From the NCBI GenBank assembly GCA_021307315.1, contig JAJSPD010000058.1, forward strand, positions 124,001-188,000: a stretch of DNA of 64,000 nt. Direction: 5' to 3'. Shown here in pieces: positions 1-10,446 of this stretch. The DNA is from Bisporella sp. PMI_857 (taxonomy: Eukaryota; Ascomycota; Leotiomycetes; Helotiales; Helotiaceae). A model generated the notes under the pieces. The model was not told the origin of the DNA and searched no databases. It worked only from the letters and a program-made list of their open reading frames with translations. Positions within the stretch are counted from its first letter, which is position 1, and each line of letters begins with the position of its first letter. The position numbers were made by a program, and so were the translations under genes.

Positions 1-1
1 C

Positions 2-145
2 ATGGATCCGACCCCGAGCACTTTACACGCGCAGAAGCACATGAGAGACACGCTCGAAAGCCAGCACCAATTGTACGCCGACTCAGTTTCGCAGCGCCTC
101 CAGACCGGTGGGAAGCTTGGTGACGAGACAGAATGTCACTTGTAG
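2..145 (+). CDS. possible 3' end of a plus-strand gene cut by the window edge
   Basis: An open frame runs from the first bases to a TAG at 143-145 (47 codons). The peptide is hydrophilic, rich in Gln, His and Thr, and ends in ECHL. No domain is recognisable. An ATG at position 2 falls exactly at the edge, so the true start is probably outside. It could be the C-terminal tail of a longer protein or a chance frame. Confidence 0.3.
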   Translation: MDPTPSTLHAQKHMRDTLESQHQLYADSVSQRLQTGGKLGDETECHL

Positions 146-731
146 CAGCATTAGCATCGAAACATGATTGCTCGGAGTACCTCAATTAATCTCACGATCT
201 TGCAAAACGTTTGCGGCATGTTGTGCACCCGTAAGGCTTTTCGTTTGTGTGAGTTAGAATGTGCCTGTTCAGATGTTCCTGGCGAGAGAATGATTTATCG
301 CATAGGTGGCATTGTGCTGACACTGACGCCGCGCGAGACTTAAGCTTACTCGCCATGTCCTAACAAGGCAAAGCGCTGAAGGCATGAGGGTGACATACAG
401 CAGCGAGCGAGCGAAGCAGATGCTCGGCGGAAAAGGCGGCGATATATAAATGTTTCCGATGTGAGGAATTTGAGTGCAGAGGATTCCAAGGAGACGACCG
501 GGGATGAAACGGGAATATTGGATAGGCTAGGGTAGTCAACTAGTTCGGCTTCTACTGTATGTAACCTGGAATCCGGGCTGCTCTTCCGAGATTGTCCACC
601 CCTAAAAAGGTCCACATCATCATCACGTGGTGCAACCACAATAACACCAGAGTGGGAAAGAAAAAAGAAGAAAAAACGATAACTATGATTTTCGGTCATT
701 CAATGGCTGCTGATATCTATGGCTCTACCGG
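146..731. other. intergenic, no gene seen
   Basis: Downstream flank of the GH31 gene. Open frames here are short, in compositionally random sequence, and match no family I know. One purine-rich stretch (about 655-680) is present. Probably contains the GH31 3' UTR. Confidence 0.5.
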
Positions 732-2954
732 TCAACCTTCTTTCTCAAACACTGGCATCATCTCAATGGGACAGTCCACCTCGACCGTTTCACCCCCACC
801 ATAAACATGACCTCCTTGCAACGCTTTCCACGATGCACCCGCCGGCAAATACACCTCTATAGATCGCTGTCCAGCATTGAGCACCGGACAGACTAGATAT
901 CGCGATCCATACATGTACTGCGTGTCAATCTCCCAGCAACGGGCATCGCCCGGAAATTCATAGAAGCATGATCTCATGACCGGCGACCCCTTTTGGTGCG
1001 CTTCTTCCATCAATTTTCTGGTGTAGTCTCTCATGCTCTCGCGCAGATTCATGTAGGTTTTGCAAATCTCATACACACCATCCCCGTACGACCAGACCTC
1101 ATTGGCAGCGCCGCTGCAACAAGTTGCACCACCCCCCTCCCCAACTTGTGGTTGACGGGGCTCACGGTCACCATGCAAGCGCATGACAGGACAAAAGGCG
1201 CCCCATTGGAACCATCGCACAAAGAGTTCTCGGAAAGCTTCATCGTTGGGATCACCGCCATGGAACCCACCTATGTCTGTTGTCCACCAGGGTAAACCTG
1301 CCAGGCCCATGTTCAATCCAGCTGACAACTGATTACGGAAGCTCGACCACGAAGAAGCAATGTCGCCACTCCACACGAGAGCTCCATATTTTTGCGATCC
1401 AGCCCAGGCACAGCGAAGCAAGTTCACGATGTTCTGCTGTCCTGATGCCTCCATGCCCTCAAAGAATGTGCGAGCGTGGTCGACTGGATAGATGTTACCG
1501 ATTGCGAGATTTGTGCCACGCCAATACCGATAATTGTCGAAGTCGTAGGCTGTGTACTCAGGCTCTGCAAATCAAAGCAAATCAGCGGCAAGTTCAGAGG
1601 GGTGCATGCGTGCAGCGCAGCAAAGGAATCAGGAGGTATTTAGATGAAGTTGTGTGGGAGACCTTCCTTGAAAATCTCACCATGTTGACTTCGAAAAATT
1701 ACTAGGGCTTGCTAAGACGGAAGCAGCTTCACTTGTTAGGTTTTCACTTACCCGCTTCGTCAAGCCAGAACACCTTGATGCCCTTAGAGTAATAGTTGGA
1801 CTTTGCTTTCTCCCATAGGTATCCTCTCGCCTTTGGATTTGTGGCATCGTAGTGAATCGTGGGACCTTCGAAATCGAGTCCTACCCTGAATCCACGATCG
1901 ACGCGAATCAGGTAGCCATTTTCGAGCATTTCTTGAAAGTTCTCGGATTTTTTATCAACCGTCGGCCAAATCGAAACCATAAGCTCGATTCCCATTTGCG
2001 AGAGTTCTGCCACCATAGCGTCTTTCCGAGATTAGCATCCTGTTCAACGAAGCTCTCCCGTGGTGACTTACCAGGATCTGGCCAAAAGTTGGCATCGAAC
2101 TTCCAATCTCCTTGTTTTGGCCAATGAAAGAAATCGATGACGATCAAATCAATGGGCAATTGTCGTCGCTTGTATTCCCTGGCAACACCTAGGAGTTCCT
2201 CTTGTGTCTGGTATCGCAGCTTGCATTGCCAAAATCCCAAGCCATACTCTGGCATCATTGGGACTTTCCCCGTGACGCCTGCATACTTCTCTACAACTTC
2301 GGCTGGACTGTCGCCAGCAACAACCCAGTAATCCAGGACGTTTGTTGAGTATGCTTCGAAACTGGTAATATTCTTACCAAACACAGCGCGGCCAATTGCA
2401 GGGTTATTCCAAAGAAAGCCATATCCACGAGACGAAACAGCAAATGGGACGCTGGCCTGTGAATTACGATGTGCCATTTCAAGATCCAGTCCTTTCAAAT
2501 CGAGATGAGGATGCTGATATTGACCCATTCCAAATATCTTCTCGTTCTTGTCCAAACTCTCAAACCTCGCTGTCAAATGGTAGTCACCGCCCAGATTTGG
2601 TTTGAACTCCCGGGCTTCCACCTCAATGGCGCTGCATTTCGGATCAAGGAGGTCCTTTCGATTCCGCATGTATTCCTCAAGCAACACCTTCCCATCAGAA
2701 TTCCAGATCATAAGCTTCCCATGAACGCTCACAGTCGCTTTGATTTTGCCATTTGTAATGACCCCTTGGCCCTGAGAAATGTCGATTTTAGGAAGCTGGG
2801 TAGAGACGGTTTGCAAAGCCCATAGCTCGTCTTGATTTGGCATTGAGCTTTCCTTCGTCGCACGGATCCGAAGGGAGTCTGCGCCCCAAGCTTCGATCCA
2901 GAGTTCTTCAGCATCATAGCGGAATACAAGGCGATTGGCCTCGTTGTACAACAT
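732..2954 (-). CDS. glycoside hydrolase family 31, alpha-xylosidase/alpha-glucosidase type
   Basis: Three exons on the minus strand: 2954-2072, 2021-1752 and 1564-732, with introns of 50 bp (2022-2071) and 187 bp (1565-1751). Both introns have GTAAG donors and splice in frame to a 661-residue protein. The GH31 N-terminal beta-sandwich is followed by the catalytic barrel. The catalytic nucleophile is Asp382 in the WLDEAEPE signature, and the acid/base is Asp452 in WSGDI. Both are intact. The WLDxxEPE form of the signature is the one seen in alpha-xylosidase-like GH31 enzymes, which remove terminal alpha-xylose or alpha-glucose residues. There is no signal peptide (the start is MLYNEANR), so the enzyme is probably cytosolic and acts on imported oligosaccharides. 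The next gene upstream on the same strand is an alpha-glucoside-type permease, which fits that role. Exact substrate specificity cannot be read from sequence alone. Confidence 0.93.
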
Positions 2955-3737
2955 CTTGGCAAAAGATCTACCCGCGGATATGTGTTCCTGGTTTCAGATG
3001 CAAAAGATGAAGTATAACGACGAGATTTTGTTCTTGTACAATCGACTGGTATGCTGCACATATGTCTGCAAAAGTACCTGGGAATTACTAACTGTGGTGA
3101 TCAGAATTGACACTGGGCTTTGGCGCCAAATTAGGAACGAGCCAAGGACGGACACAATGGCTATGACTGGGTCTGGAAAGTCTGTGCCAAACGGAGAGCC
3201 AGGTGGGTGAACACTCGTTTTGCTTGTCAGACCCCGCCGGAACCCATCAAAACCCCGCCGGAGGGACGCCTCCTGAGATGGGGAAGGAAATTTCGAGGAG
3301 CTGCTTTGGGGCATTGGATCCTTGCTGCTCATGGGATTATGGCTCGGCTATGGTAGATTTGCAGAGCATGAGCTAAGAGATGAATCCTTCAAGCGACTTG
3401 GAATTGCCGACCACTTAGTCAACATTATTTGTACAGCAAGTTATGAAACTAATCGGTTTCGTAGTCGGACTTTTCTTTAGAGCGTTTTGATTTACAAGAT
3501 AAAACAATTCGGTCAGGTTTTTTTCACTAAAGGTGGAGGCATGATGAGCCCAAAGTATATATTCATATATTCGTGCAACCAAAAGCAGAAGTGAAATGGT
3601 AATTATTTTGCAAACCCCCTGTCCATCATCACGATATTTCTTCATAATCCAAGCATAGCATGGATCTGCTCAAAACCTATCCCATTCCTTTCCCCACTTG
3701 ACATAGCCTGTTGGAGTTCCGCCGCAATCAAGGGAAC
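2955..3737. promoter_or_regulatory. promoter region of the GH31 gene
   Basis: 783 bp between GH31 and the upstream permease. Two copies of ACCCCGCCGG lie at 3231-3240 and 3252-3261. Each contains CCCCGC, the complement of GCGGGG, which fits the CreA/Mig1 consensus SYGGRG. No further gene is seen; the distal part holds the permease 3' UTR. Confidence 0.55.
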
Positions 3738-5354
3738 TCACCCCTTAGTCTTCCCACCGACTCCCACCTCACCATTTTGTGCATAAGGATTGACACCTGT
3801 CTTCGAGAAGTTTCTAGCACTGACCTTTTGAGCGAACAGTAGATCTAGTTCCTCAAATGTCCGCCCGTTGCTCTCAGGCAAGCGGAACCAACTCCAGACG
3901 AAAAAGGCAAATGCGCTGCCTCCCCAGACAAACCCTGTCTTGCCTTTCCAGTTGCCTTCTGTCGGGTTCAACATATAAGGGTTAACAACATTGCAGATAA
4001 TCTGACCAATATAGTAAGCGCTGCGAGCTAGAGAGATGGATTTATTACGAAGTCTAGTGGAAGGCATTTCGCCAATGATCGCATAGCAGATAGGGCCAAC
4101 TGTCATGTAGTACACGAACATCCACAGAAGCATAAGTGCCGCCTGAGCATAATATCCGCCTTGTGATTTTCCTGCACCCGCGCTGACAAAACCGACAATC
4201 CAGAGGAGAGCCGTCATGCCGCCGAGTCCAACAACATATAGGGTTCGACGTCCAAACATGTGCAAGAGTTTCCAGGATATTAATGTGCCAACACACGCAA
4301 GTCCGAGTCCCCCCACAGACATCTTGAACGAAATGGATGTTGGTAACCCGGCTTGAAGAAAGAAGTAGGTGGGTGTACCTCCCATAGCAGATCCGCAAAA
4401 TGGCTGAGTCAAAAAGGCCATGCAGACAATTTCTGTTCGTCTTCTATCAATCCCCCGAAAGCAATCCAGATAGCTAGTCCCTGCATTGATTTCCTTTTCC
4501 AGTTCGTTGGTGTGAATCATCAGAGCCACGCTCTGAGCGGCGAGATGCTGGTAGCTCGCATTCGTCAACCGTCGCACCGACAGTTCTGCTTTCTTAATTT
4601 CTCCTCTGCGAACGTGGTAGTATGGAGACTCAGGCGCAAAGAAGAGTATGATGAAAAGTGGAATTGGCCAAGCCCATTGTATGGCAAATGGAATGCGATA
4701 AGCCCATTGTGATGTGACTCCCGAGAATGCGGAAAGTACTCCTGCAGCGACAAGTTGTCCAAATGCCCAACACAGATTGACATAGACTGTGAGATATGCT
4801 CGAAGGGCCATTGGGCAGACCTCTGACGCATATGCCGGTGCCATGGTCGCAAAAACTCCCCAGGGGATGCCGCACAATATCTGGCCCAACAAAAGGACTG
4901 GCAGAGACGGTGCGAAAAACGGAATGAAGATGAATGCGACGATCATACACAGAGAGCCAAGTAACGTTTTGCGATATCCAAATTTGAACACAAAATATCC
5001 GTTCAGCATTGAACCAAATAATGTTCCGATGGATGTGCCGTTGCTAAGACCAGCCTGCCATGCCGCAGTAATTTGGTATCCAGATGTATCGTTCAGGAAA
5101 GATCCGTATTTCTTAGTGAAAGATGGCAGGCTGAAGAAGGAAGATATGAGCACGATATCGTAGCCTTCCATAATAATTGCGGTGGAGACGAGTATGGACC
5201 ATACAATGGCCTTAGGGTATCGATGGATGGCGTCTTTGACGCTGAGCTGGTGCTCATCTGCCGCAGCTTGTTCAGCAAGATCATTGATTTTGCTACCTTG
5301 TGTTGTGTTGACCTGTTCCAATTCATGGACTTCAGATGACTTTAACTTTGCCAT
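3738..5354 (-). CDS. MFS sugar transporter, maltose/alpha-glucoside permease type
   Basis: A single uninterrupted frame of 538 residues starting at the ATG at 5354. The longer upstream open frame adds 59 low-complexity residues without family resemblance, so this start is preferred. The protein has a hydrophilic N-terminus, then a sugar-porter fold with about 12 membrane segments, the PESPYY motif after TM6 and the C-terminal RLPESNGRTFEELDLLF motif. The segment around residues 70-125 (SSFFSLPSF, then GYQITAAWQ and NGYF) is typical of fungal alpha-glucoside:proton symporters such as the yeast MAL11 and MPH2/3 family. It is expected in the plasma membrane, importing maltose-like or other alpha-linked di- and oligosaccharides. 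It lies directly upstream of GH31 on the same strand, suggesting uptake plus hydrolysis of the same substrate. A TATATA lies about 75 bp upstream of the start. Confidence 0.92.
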   Translation of the reverse strand: MAKLKSSEVHELEQVNTTQGSKINDLAEQAAADEHQLSVKDAIHRYPKAIVWSILVSTAIIMEGYDIVLISSFFSLPSFTKKYGSFLNDTSGYQITAAWQAGLSNGTSIGTLFGSMLNGYFVFKFGYRKTLLGSLCMIVAFIFIPFFAPSLPVLLLGQILCGIPWGVFATMAPAYASEVCPMALRAYLTVYVNLCWAFGQLVAAGVLSAFSGVTSQWAYRIPFAIQWAWPIPLFIILFFAPESPYYHVRRGEIKKAELSVRRLTNASYQHLAAQSVALMIHTNELEKEINAGTSYLDCFRGIDRRRTEIVCMAFLTQPFCGSAMGGTPTYFFLQAGLPTSISFKMSVGGLGLACVGTLISWKLLHMFGRRTLYVVGLGGMTALLWIVGFVSAGAGKSQGGYYAQAALMLLWMFVYYMTVGPICYAIIGEMPSTRLRNKSISLARSAYYIGQIICNVVNPYMLNPTEGNWKGKTGFVWGGSAFAFFVWSWFRLPESNGRTFEELDLLFAQKVSARNFSKTGVNPYAQNGEVGVGGKTKG

Positions 5355-5650
5355 ATTCAATGACAGTTTGATTGCACATAGAAATAGTGGTAGTAATCTA
5401 CTTCCCCCTAGATTCTGCGTAGTGCGAGTATATATCAATATGGAGCTCTTTTCGCTAAGCGAAGAATCGTGGAGACGAAGGCTCACAACATGAGCCGACC
5501 TAGTTCGGGACTTGATGTGGGGATCCCGCACCCGTGCGATGGAGCACGGAGAGACAGGTGTGCATCAAAATGGTTGGAGCGCGTATGAGGTGGCAATGTC
5601 AGCTTTGACTTGAACCCCAGCGGGGCGAGAACCCCCGCCGGGGTCATAAG
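5355..5650 (-). promoter_or_regulatory. permease promoter with CreA-like site cluster
   Basis: TATATA at 5429-5434. Four matches to the CreA consensus SYGGRG, in either orientation, are packed at 5615-5620, 5620-5625, 5633-5638 and 5638-5643. The same CCCCGCCGG core occurs in the GH31 promoter, so the two genes probably share carbon catabolite repression. Confidence 0.5.
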
Positions 5651-7300
5651 AAGAGAACCTTGACTATTCCGTTGGAGCCCGTGATATCTAACTATGATAA
5701 GCGTTGAAGTTCTGGCTAACACGGCAAGCTTGCACGCAATTACAGGTCTAGGGCGCTTACGAGCTCATACCACTTTTAAGAATCCACGGTGTTTGCAATT
5801 TTTAACCCCTCTGATGGCAGACCCTGGTGACCTGACGGATTTTATGACATCGGAGGACACCTCCGCCAGCGAATATGCTTAAATAAGCCTTACCCGCCGG
5901 CTGCTGCTGCCAAGACAACCGTGCAGGGAGAAACCTTGGCGCAATGGTGCATCACGGTCTAGAACCATTCATCAACATGTTGCAATCCACCCCCAAGATC
6001 GTTGAATTACAACTTGCCTGGTCGCCATAATATATACCTTCTATTCGGTCTCATGTTGGCCTCACCTCCCCTGAAAGATAGTACCTGTGATGCTTGACAT
6101 AATACACCTTGTCGCCGGTGCCTTCCAGGAAGTCGAGGATTAGAACAAAGATTCCTCTATTTATTTTCTTCCGTCCGAGTTACAAGCCGTGTTCCAAGCT
6201 GATCGAGATCGAGTTCCTCCTCCCTCGCCTCCCTTTGGTCCAAGTCGTGCACAGTGTCATATTTCGCAGCACCTAAAATGCTTCGCAAGTGCACGTGACG
6301 GGATTTACTGAGTGAGGATCCCACTCTCACCATGCAACGAAGTCGATATGGTAGGGAACAAAGTGCACCACCAGGTCTTACCATTGTTTGAAAGAAACCC
6401 TTGTGGATCTTAAATTTAGTGGGGTGATTTGAAACTGTCTGAACGCCAGAAAGAATTCTTTACCCAAAGCAGTAATTAATAGCTTTTTTTCTCATATTTT
6501 CTATTGCAGCTAAACGCCGGTTCGGAAGTTAAGAGGTTCATAAGGAAAGAAGCAAATATTAGGCAGAAGGCCTAATTCCCAATCATCCAGATCCAATCCA
6601 TAGGTTTTGCTTTTTAGATTGGGTCGGAGTTAGCCGAAAACATTTCTGGGATGAGGGAAAGCTATCTGATCAGAGAGTATTTGTGCAATTAAGAGCCTGT
6701 GTGAGACTAAATGCATTAGAATAACTGTCTAATTAAAAGAAGGTGTAGTGGTGTTAAGCGACTTGGAGGAGAAACACACTAAACTACACTGGGTAAGGTG
6801 CAATACCCTTGAAATGCCCTGGACTGACAAACGCCTTCCCACCACCCCCAAAAAGATTCCTGGTGGCTTCCACTGACAGGGTATTCTACTGGGGACAGAA
6901 CCTGGATGTTAAACCAATAAGAGTCCCTGGGCCCTTCGAGAATTATTGTACTTCGAAGTAAATCGTAATTCTGGGTCGATCCAGGGAAGCTGGGTTCTGC
7001 TATCACTTCCGCCTCCACAAACTAGCCCGTGTTTTTTCGACAGGACTCGCAATTCATTGTGTCTCACTTCCCAGGCTACCGCATACTAGTTTTGGCCCTG
7101 AGCATAGAGCTCGGCAATTGCCATCCTCAAATCCTGGAGATTTCCGTCTGCCATAGAAGCGCCCAGAGACGCGGAGTGATAATTTGCGTGAACAATGCTG
7201 GACGCGCTGCACCGAGCCTTCCTCCCTTTAATGTGTGCTCTTTACACATCTATTAAGGAGGGTATCTCGCTGCAGACGCCTCAATAACTGCCTCCTAAAC
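5651..7300. other. intergenic, no gene seen
   Basis: About 1.6 kb of non-coding sequence. Short open frames on both strands (for example 6157-6384 and 6779-7018) lack family resemblance. No repeat structure was noticed. Confidence 0.4.
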
Positions 7301-7301
7301 G

Positions 7302-7660
7302 ATCCCGCCATCTCTGCCAGCCCGTCGGAAAGAGAGCATGCTGCATACCTGGCGGACGCCTCAACCGACGTTGGTGGCGTCGCCGGCGGTATGAGCGATC
7401 TAGGCTACAATACAGATGATGATGGTGCAGTGTCGACATCGGGAGCTAGGGGCTACACGTTCGAGAATAGCCGCCGCTATCACGGGTTTCGCGAAGGGTG
7501 CTACCATTTTCCGAATGACGATCCGGAGCAGGAGAGAGAGGACATGACATATGCGATGATATTGTATTTGTATGACCGACTCCGCTTCGCACCTATACGG
7601 ACGAACTCGCACCGGGACTGGATTGTGGGCGATTGGTGGTAGGCACTACTTACCGGTTCT
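7302..7660 (+). pseudogene. truncated LaeA/UMTA-like SAM-dependent methyltransferase
   Basis: The frame carries the N-terminal signature of fungal TAM-type methyltransferases: an acidic leader, then RYHGFREGCYHFPNDDPEQE and a following helix ending in RLRFAPI. The SAM-binding motif TGTGLWAI is present at 7611-7634 but in another frame, so a frameshift lies near 7595-7610 with a loss of residues around it. Nothing after motif I resembles the rest of the domain. Intact relatives are about 300-350 residues and modify secondary metabolites or act as LaeA-like regulators. This copy cannot make a functional enzyme. Confidence 0.7.
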
Positions 7661-8676
7661 TTTATTTGAAAAATCTAGCATTAGCCGGCGGAGTTGGCCT
7701 TTTTTGTGCACAGCTGGAGGTGTAGGTGATGGAAACGAGTTTACGGGGACTGAGCCAGGAGTATCCAGCCACGCCGACTAGCACGGCCAATCCGGCTTCG
7801 ACATAACGGAATCAGGGGCAATAGAAGGAGATGGAAGAGCTAAGGAGCCAGATCGGTTATCTGAGTTTGGTCCCAAGGACTGGGATTTTCGGATCCAGCT
7901 ATTGGACCGTAAATTTTTGCGTCATTCTCATCCTGTCTCTGCATGCCCTCGGCTGTGTTAGGGCAACTGCCTCTGGCTCCCATCCCAAGAAGCAGAGGGA
8001 CCAAAGTCAAAGCAAATTGCACACGTCTGTGCTGATGAGTGACGCTACACAACATCGCTGCTCTTTGTATTTGAAGCCCAAAGCTTTACTAATAAATATT
8101 TGATTTGTGTTTAAATGCTAACCAGATGCTCGTAAGAGATCCTTGGGATCAAATCAAATCAAAGCTATTATTAATCAGAATCAAAATCAAAGCAGGGTTG
8201 ATTATTTGATTTATAATTAATTCGTTGACTAATTTTTGGTTACACTGACTGGACCTCTGGCGGGGGCTGTGGTCGCAGGATTTACAGTAGATGAAGTGTT
8301 TAAAGTGAAATATTTTGAGACACATTCTGACTGCGCTACATTGTGACTAGACGGGACTGCTGGGTGCTATTCCCATCGAAGAAGTACTAGAAAGAAATAC
8401 AACATAAAATTCACTTTTACGGATTCAATAAAAGTGTGGGAACACCCGGGCTGCAGTAATTACTTATTCTTTAACCAGAGGGCACGTAGCACCGCGATCT
8501 CTGCGCAGTGCTAGTGTGCTCATTTGAGGCTGGTGGATAAGTCTTGATTGTTGTTGATCGTTCTAAGCTACGGTATCGCGAGTTGGGGCGAGAACGAGGT
8601 CTCACAATTCCCGTGATCCGGTGGATCACGTGAAAACTATTTACATGCATTCCGACAAAAAGAGAAATAATCAGTA
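7661..8676. other. intergenic, 3' flank of the HeLo-Ras gene
   Basis: Mostly AT-rich and non-coding, with short hydrophobic open frames (7831-8103) that I do not believe. The end (8603-8654) carries a hairpin-forming sequence repeated downstream of the NACHT relic at 14348-14397. Confidence 0.45.
8603..8654 (-). repeat. dispersed 3'-flank repeat with hairpin, copy 1
   Basis: Just after the HeLo-Ras stop codon on the minus strand. The core GTGATCC-ggt-GGATCAC is a perfect 7-bp palindrome. A similar sequence of about 50 bp lies at 14348-14397, just after the NACHT relic, and keeps a hairpin there with altered stem bases. Confidence 0.55.
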
Positions 8677-10446
8677 TTATTCGGAAGTAGCTGGCATGGC
8701 GTAGAATCTGGTAGATGCTCCAGAAGTACCCGGCTTAGCACGTGGCCTGTTGGATGCTGCAGCTCTCTGCTTCCTCAATTCCCTCACAACATCATAGAAC
8801 GCTTTCTCGACATTCACGCAAGTCTTGGCACAAGCCTCTATATAGTCGCACCCAAATTCTCGAGCGAGAGCATTGCCTTCCTCGCAAGAAACCTGACGTT
8901 CCCACGTCCGCCTCGACTCTACCTCGTCATCCTCAATATAATCATGTCCAACTAATATTACTGGAGAACGACCATTCTCAATCTCCTGTAGTGTAGTGCT
9001 TAACCCTCTGTAAGAGAAAGTAGACGTTTCCTTCACTCTCCAGATCTGATTGTAAAATTTACGGCACCGAGCGAATGACATCCTACTATAAATGTTATAC
9101 ACGATGACGAAACCTTCGGCATCTTTGATCCATTGATCACGAAGAGCTGTGTATTCTTCTTGCCCAGCTGTATCAAGAACTTCTAGCATACAGGATTGGC
9201 CATCGATTACTACTTGTTTGCAATAAGAGTCCTCAATGGTGGGATCGTAGGTCTGAACGTAGTGATTAAGACACAACTGCTAGATATTAATATACGAAGA
9301 CCTAGGGACTTAAAAAAGAATACTGACCTGTATGGTAAGGGCAGTCTTGCCAACTCCTCCGTCACCGAGGACTAATAGTTTATATAATACCATCTTACCG
9401 GCAGCACAACCCACCGGAGTTGGGTTAGGAGTGGCGGAATGCTTTGGAATGGACACAGGAAGGCTTGGAAGAATGGCTCCTGTAGTGGTGGGGGATGTAA
9501 TTCGCTTCAATATGGAGTTGCTACGACGCTGAAACCTAAACCGTGCTGGTACCGAGTCAACATTCGGTGGAGCAGGTGGTCTTGGAGGCGTATCGCCTGT
9601 TGAGTACAAATCACCACTTGCTCTGGTTCTATCCTCTGATACCCGGTTCTCAGTGGAGAAGTGAGATCGTGCCGAGAAGAATGTCTGAGAAGTGACGGAT
9701 GATTCTGTTCTAGTAATCAGAGACATTGCTTCATTTGCGTCCGAAGATTCGATATAAGTCAATCTTCGACTAGCAGTGTCCGAAACATCCTCAATGTCGG
9801 GGCTTGCCGCATCCCGAAGCAAACGAAGACTGTCTATATCAGATATAGACTCGATTTCTTGGCGGAGTCGATCTCGTTGGGCTTCGAGTGTTACTAGTGA
9901 CGTAGTAACACTCTCCAGAGCGTCAACAAAACCCTTCAGGTGGGCTATCTTACTTTCGAAATGATCCGCATCAAATATTGCCCATCTAATAACGGTTCCA
10001 ACAGGTTTCTGTTTCTGATTCCTCCGCGCTTGACTCCTAAACTGGTCGAATGTTGCTCGGAAAATACTCAAACCGCGAGATCCCGACTCTTGAATCGATT
10101 GCTCCGACCTAAAGCCGTATCTCTCATCGAACTCTTGCGTCTCGCTAAGGAGATTCTTGATCGCGCTCAAAGTACGAATCAGAACGGGCTGGATAAAAGG
10201 ATCGTACAGGCCAGGATTCGGACGAGGCTGTCCCTCTGGTTCTCGGGTTGCTAAGCCCACGGATTCTCCCCATAAGAAGAATCTAAGCTTCTGGAGTTCT
10301 AACTGTGTGCAAAGAAGCTCGTAGTCATGGCCGAAGTCTCGTGCTGCGACAACGAGATTGTAGCAATCAATGCATGTGGTGAAGAGCGAGGCTACGCTGA
10401 CGGCGCTTAGAGCCAACCCTGCAATGCCTTCCGCGGCTCCAGACAT
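8677..10446 (-). CDS. HeLo domain-Ras-like GTPase fusion protein
   Basis: Two exons, 10446-9328 and 9276-8677, with a 51-bp phase-0 intron (9277-9327, GTCAGT...GCAG) that falls inside the Ras part. The product is 572 residues. Residues about 1-230 match the HeLo domain (PF14479, the HET-S/LOP-B N-terminal fold): a hydrophobic N-terminal helix GIAGLALSAVSVASLF, then a DFGHDYELLCTQLELQKLRF block. Residues 230-350 are a Ser/Thr/Pro-rich linker with a basic patch. Residues 352-545 are a Ras fold: G1 GDGGVGKT (361-368), switch I Thr386, and G3 DTAGQ (408-412, Gln61 equivalent present). The G4 motif NKxD is replaced by HDYI (484-487), G5 is ACAK, and there is no CaaX box (the end is ATSE). HeLo domains are membrane-acting cell-death effectors. 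I infer a GTPase-controlled HeLo protein. The ATG at 10446 is chosen because the frame further upstream lacks an ATG. Splicing is clean and there are no stops. Confidence 0.88.

Noticed and set aside
346..699. 117-codon minus-strand frame downstream of GH31
   Set aside because: Low-complexity Phe run at the start, no domain, lies in GH31 3' flank; looks like a chance frame.
5355..5531. Longer N-terminus for the MFS permease
   Set aside because: The extra 59 residues overlap the TATA box, have no family resemblance, and the frame has no ATG at its head.
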